DNA of 64,000 nt from Turritopsis dohrnii. Taxonomy: Eukaryota > Cnidaria > Hydrozoa > Anthoathecata > Oceaniidae. Both the position numbers and the translations under genes were made by a program. Location of the stretch: assembly GCA_027922465.2 (NCBI GenBank), contig BQMF02000033.1, positions 1,488,001-1,552,000 of the forward strand, written 5' to 3'. This document shows, piece after piece, positions 35,457 through 47,167 of the stretch. Under the pieces are notes generated by a model, which saw only the letters and a list, made by a program, of their open reading frames with translations, was not told the origin of the DNA and did not search any database. Numbering within the stretch: position 1 is the stretch's first letter; the number at the start of each line of letters is the position of its first letter.

Positions 35457-37800
35457 TTTTAGCATAGCTACGTATTTTCGATTTGAAGGTGTGAGTAAGG
35501 GGGAAAACGTGTTTTTGTTTTTTAATTAATCCTTTTGAGTTTATATCAAGTGTGATACATATTTGGAAAGCTTATTAACATCTGTAAAAGCCCATGTTAA
35601 CAATTTTGAGGTAACTAAAAATTTTAAATTTATGAGCGAATCAAAGAAAATCAACCTTGTTGTAAGAACGTAGCTCCATTTACAAAACGAGTTAAGTTTG
35701 ACTTGTGTGTTTTACACTTTGGCAATCACACCGCATAGAGTGAAAAACCCTAACGTTTTTTGGAAAATAAACAGACTTCACAATCGCATCCTGAAAAAAT
35801 AGTTTCATCTATGGAAAATTCAGACTTCCTTTTATCCCCATGTGCAAAAACATTTTGTTCAGAAAAGTCAATGATTTATTTTCCTTACTTACACCTCAAA
35901 ACTATTGTAATGAGAAAAACAACCGATTTCCCTCCATATTATCCAAAATTAGTCTTGTGGAGCGCCACGAGAAGATTCGAACCGGTTTAGTCATTAGAAA
36001 ATTCCCGGGCATGTGATTCCTTCCATACAACATCTTTTTAATCTTTGATCTTTTAAATAGGAAAATTTTGTTTTGCTGACAAAATTCCAACCAACATTAA
36101 GTAGTTATTCGACATTATGTTATATTATATTTCAAGAAGCTGTTTATATTGACAAGAGAACTTCATGATAATGAACAAGTAACTGTGATCATCTCTGATT
36201 CCACGAGTAATAAAGTTTTTTGTAGGTTTACCTTTGACACCATCTAGTAAAGTCGTAAGTCCATTGTTAAAAGTACATACAAATCTGCATTTGTGAATGC
36301 TTTTCCTATACTGAAACAATACGTTCACCAAGTTAGGTAAGACATATATTTGACTGTTCATTTTTTTACGAAAATCAATATTTGTTTTGCTGATTTTCAC
36401 GTCACCAAATTCTAACCAATCAACTGTAAGTAACTGCTGTTATGTGATCCAATAATGTTTCTTTACAAGTCGACTTGTTAAAGAGACGTTTAGATTAGGA
36501 AATGGTACAGAAATGGTATGTTTACATGTATGAATTTGTACAAGACACCAGGGTAGATTGATCCATAATGATGACGAAACCCTGTTCCAATAGGCAACTG
36601 GCTAAAGTCATTGAATAAAAACTTGAACATTTTCGTAATGATTGATTTAATGAAAATTAATCTTCATCTTCATCGTCTATGATTTTGAAGATTATTTCTG
36701 GTTAGTGCTATTCAAGTGCAAGAGAAGATCGTGCAAGCCATAAGATTAACAAAATAACGCTGACTTGCATGTTTTGAATTTCATTCTAATTTTCAGGATG
36801 AACCAATATCTTTATTCTTCCGAGAAAACGCACAGGAAGTCTGGCACGACAAAAGTCAGATAGATATTTTTATTTTGCTGCAGATAAAGTTAAACATTTT
36901 AAAAAGTGAAAAATATGAAAATCTTGTTTCATCATTTTCGCTGACTTCATGCTTTCGTTTCATTCCAAAAAAAAAAAAAAAAAAAAAGATGATGATGATA
37001 ATACCAAGCCCTTTCGTGATTTAAATTGATTTTATTGTTAGCAAAACTACCTATGTAATCAGTATGATGAAGCAACTTTGCTAATTCTATTCCTTAACTA
37101 AGAACAGAGGAATTATACGAAGAAAAAAATCAAGAACCTTCCATGTCACACTTTAAGATGATATGGAGCGTTTTAAACAAGCAAAATATTTTTTTCATGT
37201 TTGAGAAATACCTGCAATAAACCACAACAACAATAACAAAAACAAATGAAAAGAAACCTCGTCTGAGTTCATAATATCCAACACCCTGATAGTAATCGAT
37301 ATTGGCTGCATACAATCAGGTATGAATCATATCAAAGCATTCATTGTATGTATTCATCTTGTTCCCACAAACTATTCTATCAAAGCAAACAAAGTGTAAT
37401 ATCCATTTCCCTTTTCTAACCAGTAATGTTAACTCCTATCCTAATTAATCAACGCATCTTCCTACATGCGGTTAATGTGTATTTCCAAAGTGTAAAATAA
37501 CAACACATCCGTACCAATCGTTGCTATAACAAGTAACGCAGTATATAGTTACTGTTTCTAGCGTATTGATGCCGTGTTTACTACCATACCCTTTCCAATT
37601 TTTTCAAATCTTAGAAAAAAAATTAGCTGGGACGTTGATAAGCTGTTATGAAGTCAAGACTTTATGATGGTAAAAAATTAACGACATGTCATATTCTAGT
37701 CCAGAAATCGTGGTTACATTTCGACTATAAATTGTTGATTAGTACCAAGCAGTTTCGTAATATTGTTGGGTATACATAAATATAATGATTAAAAGCTAGT
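35457..37800. other. Intergenic, no gene seen
   Basis: AT-rich with a poly-A/GAT microsatellite at about 36966-37001. Open frames on either strand are short and lack domain, splice or codon support. Confidence 0.5.
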
Positions 37801-37975
37801 ACAGTCGACTTTCGAAAACTCGAACACTCGATTTCTCGAACACTCGATTTTCGGACTCACAATAATTAGTGCGACATCTGCTAATTCCAACTCTTGGAAG
37901 TTTCAACATTCAATAACTCGAACTGTTTTTCCGTTCCCTTCGGAGTTTTCGAGACTCGACTGCTAGCTATGTTTG
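37801..37975. mobile_element. Pogo-like TCGAA repeat with matched ends, copy 3
   Basis: Left end ACAGTCGACTTTCGAAAACT and right end GTTTTCGAGACTCGACTG are inverted copies. The interior repeats ACTCGAACACTCGATTT. It lies about 280 bp beyond the stop codon of the minus-strand forkhead gene. Confidence 0.55.
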
Positions 37976-38253
37976 CAAAAACAAAACAAGAACACCCGAG
38001 CTACTTTCTACTGTCACATAAATACAAATCTTGGGTTCTTCTGAAAGTACAGAAACTACAAAAACAACAGGAGAAAAGTATATGTCACATAATGTTTTAT
38101 ATTGAAGTGATTATAAATGTCAATTCAGTGATTTTCCCCGGCAAAACAATGAAATTTTCCTCTGAAGAAGAGAAATCGAAGTCCACATTTAAATTTCCAA
38201 GCAGCTATAAACTTCAAATGGTAATATCATTCAACGCAAGCTGCTGTCTGTTA

Positions 38254-38940
38254 TCATAAACGCTTGTACAAACAATCTGGTGCACCATAACAACAAAGAG
38301 GAGATATAGTCTTGTAATGAATTCGATTTGTATCATCAGGTGTATACGTCCTTTTGTAAAATTCTTTTTCATAATGGATACAAGTATTTTTCCAGTAGTT
38401 TGAATAACCACAGTCAGTAAAAACACAATTTTCTTCGTTTATTTTACAGGATTTATCCTTACTAGTTCCCATTTTAAATTCCTTTTTCAGAATATTCTCA
38501 ATTGTGAATGGTGTGCACTTTTTTCGTTTGGGTTCTTTGAGATGGTCGGTTCGAGATTTTTTTGCTTTTGAAAATTCGTATTCATACATATCTTCTAAGC
38601 TTGAGTCTGAGTGAAATCGTTTCTTTCTTCTCAAAAAACTTCCATCTTGAAACATTTGACTACTATTTTTATGCAATGCCCAATAATTACCTCTCTTTCC
38701 ATCGTGTTTTGTATTACTAACTTTCACAAAACAATCATTGAATGATAAATTGTGACGTAATGAGTTTTGCCACTTCGGACTGGCTTCTCGATAGAATGGA
38801 AAAGTCTCCATAATGAATTGATATATTTGACTCAATGTCATCATCTTTGTTGGTGAACTTTCGATCGCCATTGCGCATAAAGCTACATAGCTATAAGGTG
38901 GTTTATCAGCTCCATACGAATTCTTACGTGGTCGTGGCAT
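38254..38940 (-). CDS. foxB: FoxB-like forkhead transcription factor 1 (228 aa)
   Basis: Single exon from ATG 38940 to TGA 38254. The protein starts [20 protein letters not shown], the start-proximal arrangement typical of FoxB proteins, so the forkhead (residues about 12-105) sits at the very N terminus. Signature pieces include [17 protein letters not shown] (recognition helix) and SFLRRKKRF (wing 2). After the DNA-binding domain the protein is Lys/Ser rich, with FTIENIL at residues 145-151, an EH1-like motif that in Fox proteins recruits Groucho/TLE co-repressors. It should bind forkhead sites in the nucleus and probably represses. The first 220 coding bases are almost identical to those of the plus-strand paralogue at 45237. 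Assignment to class B is by N-terminal layout and is good but not proven. Confidence 0.88.
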   Translation of the reverse strand: MPRPRKNSYGADKPPYSYVALCAMAIESSPTKMMTLSQIYQFIMETFPFYREASPKWQNSLRHNLSFNDCFVKVSNTKHDGKRGNYWALHKNSSQMFQDGSFLRRKKRFHSDSSLEDMYEYEFSKAKKSRTDHLKEPKRKKCTPFTIENILKKEFKMGTSKDKSCKINEENCVFTDCGYSNYWKNTCIHYEKEFYKRTYTPDDTNRIHYKTISPLCCYGAPDCLYKRL

Positions 38941-41900
38941 AGTTCTGAGTAACAACTTACCCCAAACCAGAGGTGCTAATATGAATTCAGCTCACAGATA
39001 AGGTTAAACAAACGGCTTGGAGACACCAGTATGGAGATTTGAGGGCTTATCTTTATCTGAATCGTTTTAATTCTTTGCTTATATTCATCACACGTCTTAA
39101 CGTCAAATTGATTGTTGAAATCTGCAAACTAAACCAACAGCTCAATGCAACATGTGTCAAGGTGTTCGTGTCTTCGCTCGAAATCTATTTACTGTCTAGC
39201 AGAACATTCCTCAGACATACATCAATTACATGTACAACGTCGTGTACCATCCTCTTATATATGATTCGCTTTTTGTCTTAATAGGATATTTTATTGTTCA
39301 TATTATAAGCTTGGCTTCCGTACAACGTCACCAGGATGCTGAAGACGAGGTGGAATGATGTAAACAAAGCAGACATGACATTGTAAATTGCGCAGACAGA
39401 ATGCTTAATTTTCATGACTTCACGAATCATTAAAAAAGTATTTAGTTTAATGGCTTTCAAGCATCGTCGACTTGCAATGTTTTTGTTCTTTCGTATTAAC
39501 TGAACTTCCTGAAAAAGTATTACATTGATTTATGGAAGCTGCAGAAGCCATTAGTTTTGCTAGTGTGAAAGAGAAAGGTTACTTATGTTTGGGGAGAAAT
39601 TCATATTATTTTTATCAAGCACTGTATGAATACAAAAAACAAAACAGGAATTTGCTTGCAACTTTACAAAAAATGTCTTGGGTTTAAGAAAGATTAGAAA
39701 TATTTCAAAAAATCTTCTGTGTTCGATACTAACTTCCTTGAATTCCATTGTAAAACTGCTTCTCCATACAAGCATTGTACTATACTGTTTCAGGAGGTTG
39801 ATTGCTGGGCAGTATCAGCTGCACTTGCTGAATGCAGTACTATCCAATAAAAAATAGAAAGGTTATGGTTGTGCAAGGAAAAACATGATTTGTTTCGTCC
39901 ATTTTTTTTGAAAGATCGTAAATCGGTAATTAATATGTTTATAATTTTCAGTATTCGTGTTAGAATCCAAATGTGCGATGGTTGCACGTTAAAGAATCCA
40001 TCTAAAGGAATTGATGTATCTGTACTGACTTTTTATAAAAATCAGTTCACTTGATTACTAGTTGCGAAAATTCCTTAGAAAAAAACATACATTTTAACAA
40101 AAATTCTTCTTTTTTTTATGATCCCCTTGCACAATTTCTTTATGGATTTACAGGAAATTAAGTTATTGTTGAATTTGATTTATTTGTCAAGTCTGACATA
40201 ACAGACCTTCCTGGATAACTGATGGATAACGACGTCATGTTTAATTGGTCCAATATATCCGTCACGTTTTCACATTTGGACGTCTTTAAAATCGTTTCTG
40301 AGTGCTGCTCAGTGACGTCAACAATAAGGGGCTTTTCCCCTCTGCTTTGTGTTTATATTTTATCATACGGATGTCCATAAAAGGAGACTTTCTGGTTCAA
40401 TTCATGTAAAGAGAATTCTTATTATTAAGGATTTTTGTTTTCAGCCAAAAGTATATGAAAAACATGAAGAATGAAGAAAGCCATTCAGATTTGCCAAAAA
40501 AGTTATCAAATACATTCTTGTCGATCCATGTTTTGAAGTCAAGGGAAAAAAACCAGGGACCTTATGTAGAAACAATTTTACTGCTTAGCTAGGATTATTG
40601 AAGGAGTTTTGTGCTATTCCGGAAATTTGTCTTTAAATTTCGAAAATCATTTATCATATACATGCGTCTGACATTAAGAAAATTGCTACATTCTAACAGG
40701 TGGTATGATGGTGTTGTGGCAAGAAGGTAATGTGTGAGAGTAGAGATTGAGATATTGCTGCTGTTCGATTTCCCGTCAATGTAACGCTCCCTTTAAGAGG
40801 GTAGGACGTTTTCTTGATCTAGGAAACCTGTTTCTGACCCCTTCTGTAGCCAGTTCAGTTTGTTAGTAATTTAGTGATTTTTCTTGCAAAAGATACGTAG
40901 CAGAAACAGGTTTCCGGGCTTAATTTACTAATAATATTAAGATGAAGTGAAGGATATGGTGAAACATACTTTTTAACCGACATTTAAATAAAAAATGTAG
41001 TTATTTTTTGAGAGGTAAATTAGCGACACTAGAAAAAGTTTGGAGCTGTTAGTATAGACAGGTTTCTTGTATAAAAAAAGTGTACGTGTAATACACGTTT
41101 TTTTTTATTATAAGCAACCAAGGTCAGACTTTAGTAGTAATGTTGCTTAAAAAATGACCATTTTTTAGTAGTAATGTTGCTTAATTTGTTGCTAAGTATT
41201 AATTGAAAAAATATTTATTTCCAGTCTTGAAAATCTTTGTGCAAGCTGAAGTATCTAAGTACAAAGTCTAGGGCATAGTAATTCAACCTAGTGTGACAAT
41301 TTAGTGCTGTATGATTTCAAAATTTCATTTTCCTAATTTATGTATGATCCTTGTAGTACTGTTGCTTAACCTTTTGAGAAAATTTACTAGTGTTGCTTAT
41401 AAACATGTTGCTTATAAAAAAGAAAACGTGTAAAATGAAATAAGAAATATAAATTGAAGGACTCACCTTATTTCTTATAAACTTCAAAAAGGTTGGATAA
41501 AGTAAATATTGACGAAAGGTTTTTGCGAACTTCTCTGTAGCTAGTAGTAACAACCAGGAAGTTTTGATTCACTTTTATTTGGAAAATTTTAACCTTGGCT
41601 TGTTCATGTTGTTTTTAAGTCGAAACTGAAGTCTAAAAATTGAAGATAAATCTGCCTAATGAAGATGTCATATTCATTGCCATACAGACTGTTTTTAAGA
41701 ACCAGCATAATGTCCTTGAGACACAGTTTCAATTTTCCTTTTTACGAAATCTTTTTTACATTTCTCAAACTCAAAATATTCTAAACTTGTACGTTTGACC
41801 CAGTTTAACCTCATTGTTCTTATAAAGTTTATTCTCATAAAAAAGGTAGAGTCTTATACAAAAACTTACAAGAAGTTGATTATGTCCGTTTTTAGTTTGT

Positions 41901-42277
41901 TTTGTTTTTACATTTGATTTTTGATTTCATCTTTTTTGTCGTTATTGCATGTTAAACATTCAGCCTTGACTGTTCTAAAGTACGTTCTAAATTCGGCCTC
42001 AAAAAATAACTTTTAATAACTTTCATTGCATGTCAGGAATGGAGAGGAGAGATGGTCGCGAGCGTCTGATCGGAAATTAATTAATACCACGACCTGAGTA
42101 GTTTCGATGAAAATGTTTTCACGTACAAACGCAGTCATTATGAATATAAATCATTTACTATGGAAACAAAATGTCATCGTCAAGGTGTCTAGATTTTTTT
42201 GTCTGCAAGAGTAACAAGCACAATGTCGAACACAAAACAGTTCCCCTCTTTCAGCACATTCATGCATTGCGCAATTG

Positions 42278-42340
42278 AACATTTCCCACCTACATTGAAC
42301 ATTTCCCACCTACATTGAACGATTAATTTCCCGCCTACAA
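42278..42340. repeat. Short tandem repeat, 20-bp unit
   Basis: The unit GAACATTTCCCACCTACATT occurs in two direct copies, followed by a diverged third (GAACGATTAATTTCCCGCC). Confidence 0.75.
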
Positions 42341-43782
42341 CTACATCGAAACTTGATCGAGAAATAACATTAGGTCTTTCGCCAATTTCTGTTTTAGCAT
42401 CATGTTTGTCAACACGTGTTGTTTTTGTTTTTGTTGTTGTTGTTGTTGTTGTTTACTTACTCACAAGAGTGACTTAGAAATAAAAGTGATAAAATTGAAA
42501 AAGCAGTTAGGAAGATACATAGAAACGGGGCATACCTTAATTACAAATGGAATTGGGGTTTTTGAAAGCCGAGGAAGCCAAATCCAAAAGTAACAGCAAA
42601 GGTCGGTTTTCAGTTCAATCGCTGCAGTCGCGCGACTGAGCGAACAGCTTTTTCATTCGCTCAGTTGAAATGATTTGAACTACCAGGCGAATGAGAATGC
42701 GTCAGCCAATCAAAAATCAGATGGCTCATTCGTGCGACCACAGCGAATGAATTGAAAACCGGCCTTAACTATTATTAATCAAATCAAAGTCGTCACAAAT
42801 TTCTCTGCACTACTAACTCCAGTTCTTAACTTTGTTGCAGGTATTTGTACAATAAAGAAAGGATGGCCATTATTTTTGTTGTTGAGACCTACTGAATAAA
42901 TGCCCATCAAATTAAGTACAGTTTTTTTTGGCAGCATCATGTTTCAATGTCACGTAAAGGAAGGCTAGACCTCAACTGATGTACACCGCGCATAGTCTTA
43001 TTAAAATTTTCTTTACGTCACCTCATGGCCGTACACATACTAAGTAATTTCTTGTTTTGTAAATATTTGACTTAACTCCCTTCATCGAAGGATCAATTAT
43101 TCTCCAAAAATCTTTCGCAATACTTCTTTGTCATTAAAAAGTGAAGCAAGAAGATGCTTAAGGGCTGGTTTCCACGAGGTGGTTTATCGTTATTGTTGTT
43201 GATAATTTTTCGCTTGCTATCAATAAGGATCGTGTGTAGGCGTTATTGCAATTCTGGATGTTCATTTTATAAGTCCTCAGGAGGAATTTCAAATTACAAA
43301 TCAATGTGAACCATGTTCTAGATTACAATTTGCATAAATTTCTCTAGATATAAATCTAGAAAAAAAAGCACTGTTTGACATAACATATGTAATATCTAAT
43401 TCAAAATTGATCTGGCTTATTGACTTTTTACGTCAGAAAAAGATATCCAGAAATAACATTTACGTACACGGTCGTTCCATTACTCATATTTTAAAAGGCA
43501 TAGCTTCACAAAAAACTGAAATTGTAGTAAAAAAAAGCTTAAGGCATTTAAGCTAAGAGTAGAAGAAGCTTCTATATTTTAAGCTAAATTAGTTTTCCGA
43601 AAAGAAAATTACTCTGGTTAATATAACAAAAATCGACATTTTGTCAATATCTTACAATATTTATCGCTAAATTAAGAAAGTCAAAGAAAATTTCTTATGA
43701 AAAAATGAAGAGCCACAAAACAAACTTATCTAACTCTAATCTATTTAAAGAAATTTAAGGGGGAAACTGTCAGGTATTATCG

Positions 43783-44004
43783 TAGGGTAAAATGGGGTAA
43801 GATGGGTCGGCGGGGTAAGTCGGGTCATTATAACTTGAAGTGTAGATATAGAGCCTTAGAAACCGATATTTTTATCGGAACAAAATGGTAGGCGAGTAGT
43901 GACGGTTGTTATGTTAAAAATATCGGATTCTTAGGCTCTATCTACACTTCAAGTTATAATGCCCCGACTTACCCCGCTGACCCATCTTACCCCATATCAC
44001 CCTA
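43783..44004. mobile_element. 222-bp full-length foldback (MITE-like)
   Basis: Almost the whole element is two inverted arms of about 100 bases. Left begins TAGGGTAAAATGGGGTAAGA; right ends TCTTACCCCATATCACCCTA. The inner arms share ACTTGAAGTGTAGATA and CGATATTTTTA. The flanking TA may be the target site (Tc1/mariner-like), which is inference. Confidence 0.8.
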
Positions 44005-45236
44005 TTGATTTTTTGATGTTCGCAATAGATCCATTATATCTCCTCGCTGGTAGATGCACCAACCCAGTTTTACGGGCTTGACCTTCCTTAATACCCTGAT
44101 GTACCTGCTTTGGTTGGACCCCCATTTTAACCAAAAGATTATCTTTTTACATTGTTTTTCTTGGAGGGAAACTTTCTTCGTTCGTTTACGGAAAGCTAAA
44201 CAATACTTTTAAAACAGCAAAAAAAAAACAATGGAAAAATAAGGCAATTTATAAGAACACGCTTCAAAAAGAAGGACTAATACCACAGCTTGGATTAACT
44301 TGATCGACTTATAATTGCTGGTCGTTTAACACTAAGCAAACTGTTATCTTTTATCAGTGAAATATCATTTTAAAGAGAAGTAAAAAACAAACTTGATTAT
44401 TACACAATGATCCCACATTAGCGGAAACCAAAAAACCTGATCAAAAGCAGTTAAGTGCGATGACTTCATTTTCTTGTGGTAAAGCGTTGTACAAGTAAAC
44501 AAAAGTGCAAGAAAAAAACAAGCAAAACCGAATCTATACCATCCATTGATTAATCATTAATAAAAACTTGTAATTAAGGTCTCTTGGTGATAAGAGAAAT
44601 GAGTTAAAAATTAATTGCGAAGTTCTAAAACAGAAAATAATTTAAGTGCTTCCAATGGCATGTCAAAAAGTACCATTATGTAATATAGAAAAGGTAGAAA
44701 TAAAATACCAATGTAAACCTAGGGTCATTTTCAATTGAACGAACAGATTTTGATACTCAATTTTAAGATTCATCATCAGATGTAGAATTTCATTTTTCAA
44801 AAGACCTTTTTGTTTATACAAAACCAACATTATCTCACCTATTTAGTTCTTGCTGAAAATTATTTCTTGTTTTTGTTGTTATTGTTGTTTTTCTACGCAA
44901 CTTCCAAATTTGTATCAGAAATTGTGTGTTTCAGCAAGGAAATTTACCATTAATAAGAATCTTTCACCAAACAATGCAATTATTAAATCACTTTATAATT
45001 GGTTAATTAGGATTCATCAGAGCTTGTTTATATGACAGAAAAAATACAGTATGTTTACAGTAACTTCCACGTTGTTCAGATTGTTTGACTGGTCTTTTAA
45101 CGGTACGTGACAGCCATCAGAAGTAATTGGCATTCAGAGAGAAGCAGTCGTTATTCAAGAAGAATATTTCAATATTATATTGAATTAATAGCAAAAGATA
45201 AGAATTTTTAATAATTAACAAGTGCTATTTTTTGCA

Positions 45237-45902
45237 ATGCCACGACCACGTAAGAATTCGTATGGAGCTGATAAACCACCTTATAGCTATGTAGCTTTAT
45301 GTGCAATGGCGATCGAAAGTTCACCAACAAAGATGATGACATTGAGTCAAATATATCAATTCATTATAGAGACTTTTCCATTCTATCGAGAAGCCAGTCC
45401 GAAGTGGCAAAACTCATTACGACACAATTTATCATTCAATGATTGTTTTGTGAAAGTCACAAGCATGTCTGAAGATGGAAAAAAGGGAAATTTTTGGACC
45501 CTTCATAGAAATAGTTCACATATGTTCCAAGATGGTAGCTTTCTGAGGCGAAAACGAAGATTTCACTCAGATTCAAGTATTGATGATAATCACATTGATT
45601 TCTCCGAAGATGAATTCTATTTATGTAAAGGAAGAAACAGCATTCATTCCCTTACTGACATTGGTCAGCCTTTTCATAAATGTACGCCATTTACCATTGA
45701 TAACATTCTAAAGATGGATACCAAGACTGCAAAATCCGTGTTTGTTAGTAAACGAAGCGAATATCCTGATGCACAGTGTCATTTATCGGTGATTAAAGCC
45801 AATCCTAATGTTCAAAATCTGAGGTTCAATGACGAAAACGAAAATGTCTTTTTTGACGACTCACAGAAATTTTTTTCAGAGACAAAAAAAGATTTAAATT
45901 GA
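45237..45902 (+). CDS. foxB: FoxB-like forkhead transcription factor 2 (221 aa)
   Basis: Single exon from ATG 45237 to TGA 45900. It begins with the same [20 protein letters not shown] as the paralogue; the forkhead spans about residues 12-105, with [13 protein letters not shown] and SFLRRKRRF. The tail has FTIDNIL at 152-158 (EH1-like, Groucho/TLE co-repressor type) but is otherwise unlike its partner: acidic/Ser rich, ending FFSETKKDLN. It should be a nuclear DNA-binding regulator. It lies 6.3 kb from, and divergent to, the other copy. Base identity is 217/220 over codons 1-73, dropping to roughly 70% in the next 60 aligned bases, so the two genes share a homogenised 5' block. Confidence 0.88.
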   Translation: MPRPRKNSYGADKPPYSYVALCAMAIESSPTKMMTLSQIYQFIIETFPFYREASPKWQNSLRHNLSFNDCFVKVTSMSEDGKKGNFWTLHRNSSHMFQDGSFLRRKRRFHSDSSIDDNHIDFSEDEFYLCKGRNSIHSLTDIGQPFHKCTPFTIDNILKMDTKTAKSVFVSKRSEYPDAQCHLSVIKANPNVQNLRFNDENENVFFDDSQKFFSETKKDLN

Positions 45903-46976
45903 TGCATTAATCATGCTGTCTGGTATTATTCTCAAAATAGTAACTTGTAAAATTTGATTGGCGAACTACTTTATTTTAGAAGTATGTTTTTCATACGGGA
46001 TGATTTTTAGAAATTCCAAAGCATTTAGCGAAACAAAAAACTAATGCGTTTACGTCGCTTTCAGATTTGTTTTTTAAACGTGTTTACATTATTGAGTTGA
46101 GCGTTATAAATTGCATTTTATTATAACAGGCTGGTTCCTGTTACTCATCGATTTCAGTGTTTTTGATTGGTTATCGAAACTTGTAAAATAATTATAAAAT
46201 CCTGTAGATTGGTAGACAGACTGTTTCGAATTTTATTGTTTGTGTTCTTACGTTTAAATATTTAATTTTCTATAATTTATAAGCCAAACTAAAAGTAGCT
46301 AATGATATGATTCATTCACCGCAGCTTCGGCTGTCATGTTTCCCTAATTTACAGTGTCGTTTTTTTAACACGATGTTTCCTTTGTAACTATCTTACGTGT
46401 CGGAGTTATGTAACAGAACTTGAATATAAAAGTTCGCCTGAAGGCTTAGTTACACCATTTCTTGTGGTGAAATCATTGTTAGTCTGACCTGGGTAAATGA
46501 AACAGACATTCAAACGACAGAAAATCTGTCACCATAATAAACAGTTCGAATCCATTCTATAGTTCGAATAATGTTTTACTCAATTTGGTCACGTGATGAC
46601 AGCAGTAAAATATGACGCAATGCGATCAGAGTCACTTTTAGATCTCCGCGAGCAAGCCGGACAATAATTTCTACTATAACTTGGATTACATTAAAATCTT
46701 TTATGGTTAGAGAACTTAAATGTAGAATCAGGCCATTTTTATCACTAGTATTTATTTCGTGTAGACCCAGCCTAGTAGTTTCGTTTAAACCAGCTTCAAT
46801 TCGCTATACCCGTACACACGCAAGCGTTTTATGAAAGAAAAATAAGAATACTACCGACCGTAAGAAATCGGAATTAACCTTCTTAAATATCAGTTTTCAA
46901 ACAGGAATTAAAAAAAAACCAAAAATGTCTTAAACAGCAAAAAATAGTATAATGTCTCTTTCAGATTTCAAGCTAA

Positions 46977-47167
46977 TCGGGGATAATTTCGTCGGGGAAA
47001 AGTGACGAAATATTTGCTTCGTGACAAACATTTTCCCCGACGAAAAGTTTCGAAAAGGTGAAATTCATGAGAAAGTATTAGTAAAATTTTGCAAAATGAC
47101 GAAATTTTTCCAAAGGAAAAATTTTTTCCGATGTACATTTTCCCCGACGAAATTGGTCCCGACAAGG
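46977..47167. mobile_element. Foldback element with TTTCGTCGGGGAAAA arms
   Basis: The left arm CGGGGATAATTTCGTCGGGG is mirrored by right CCCCGACGAAATTGGTCCCG. The inner word TTTTCCCCGACGAAA recurs. It is about 190 bp and non-coding. In style (iterated CG-containing word followed by AAAA) it resembles the foldbacks at 29589, 32486, 54131 and 62043. Confidence 0.6.

Larger units (their letters stand above)
38941..45236. other. 6.3-kb divergent intergenic region between the two foxB genes
   Basis: Both forkhead genes point outward from this region, so it must contain both promoters and probably shared enhancers. It has no supported gene. Noted content: CRE-like TGACGTCA near 40313; an inverted pair AGGAAACCTGTTTCT / AGAAACAGGTTTCC (40831, 40900); repeated GTAGTAATGTTGCTTA near 41131-41184; a small tandem repeat GAACATTTCCCACCTACATT (42278-42340); GTT-type microsatellites (42422, 44868); and a 222-bp palindrome (43783-44004). 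Confidence 0.6.

Noticed and set aside
35961..36020. Minus-strand GGTTCGAATC (B-box-like) suggesting a tRNA or SINE
   Set aside because: The flanking bases do not form a T-stem and there is no A-box upstream, so it could be chance.
37894..38259. 121-codon plus-strand ORF next to the first foxB gene
   Set aside because: It starts inside a pogo-like repeat and ends over the antisense of the foxB C terminus; no domain or splice signal.
42402..42593. ORF with poly-Cys run
   Set aside because: Translation of a GTT microsatellite followed by a random frame.
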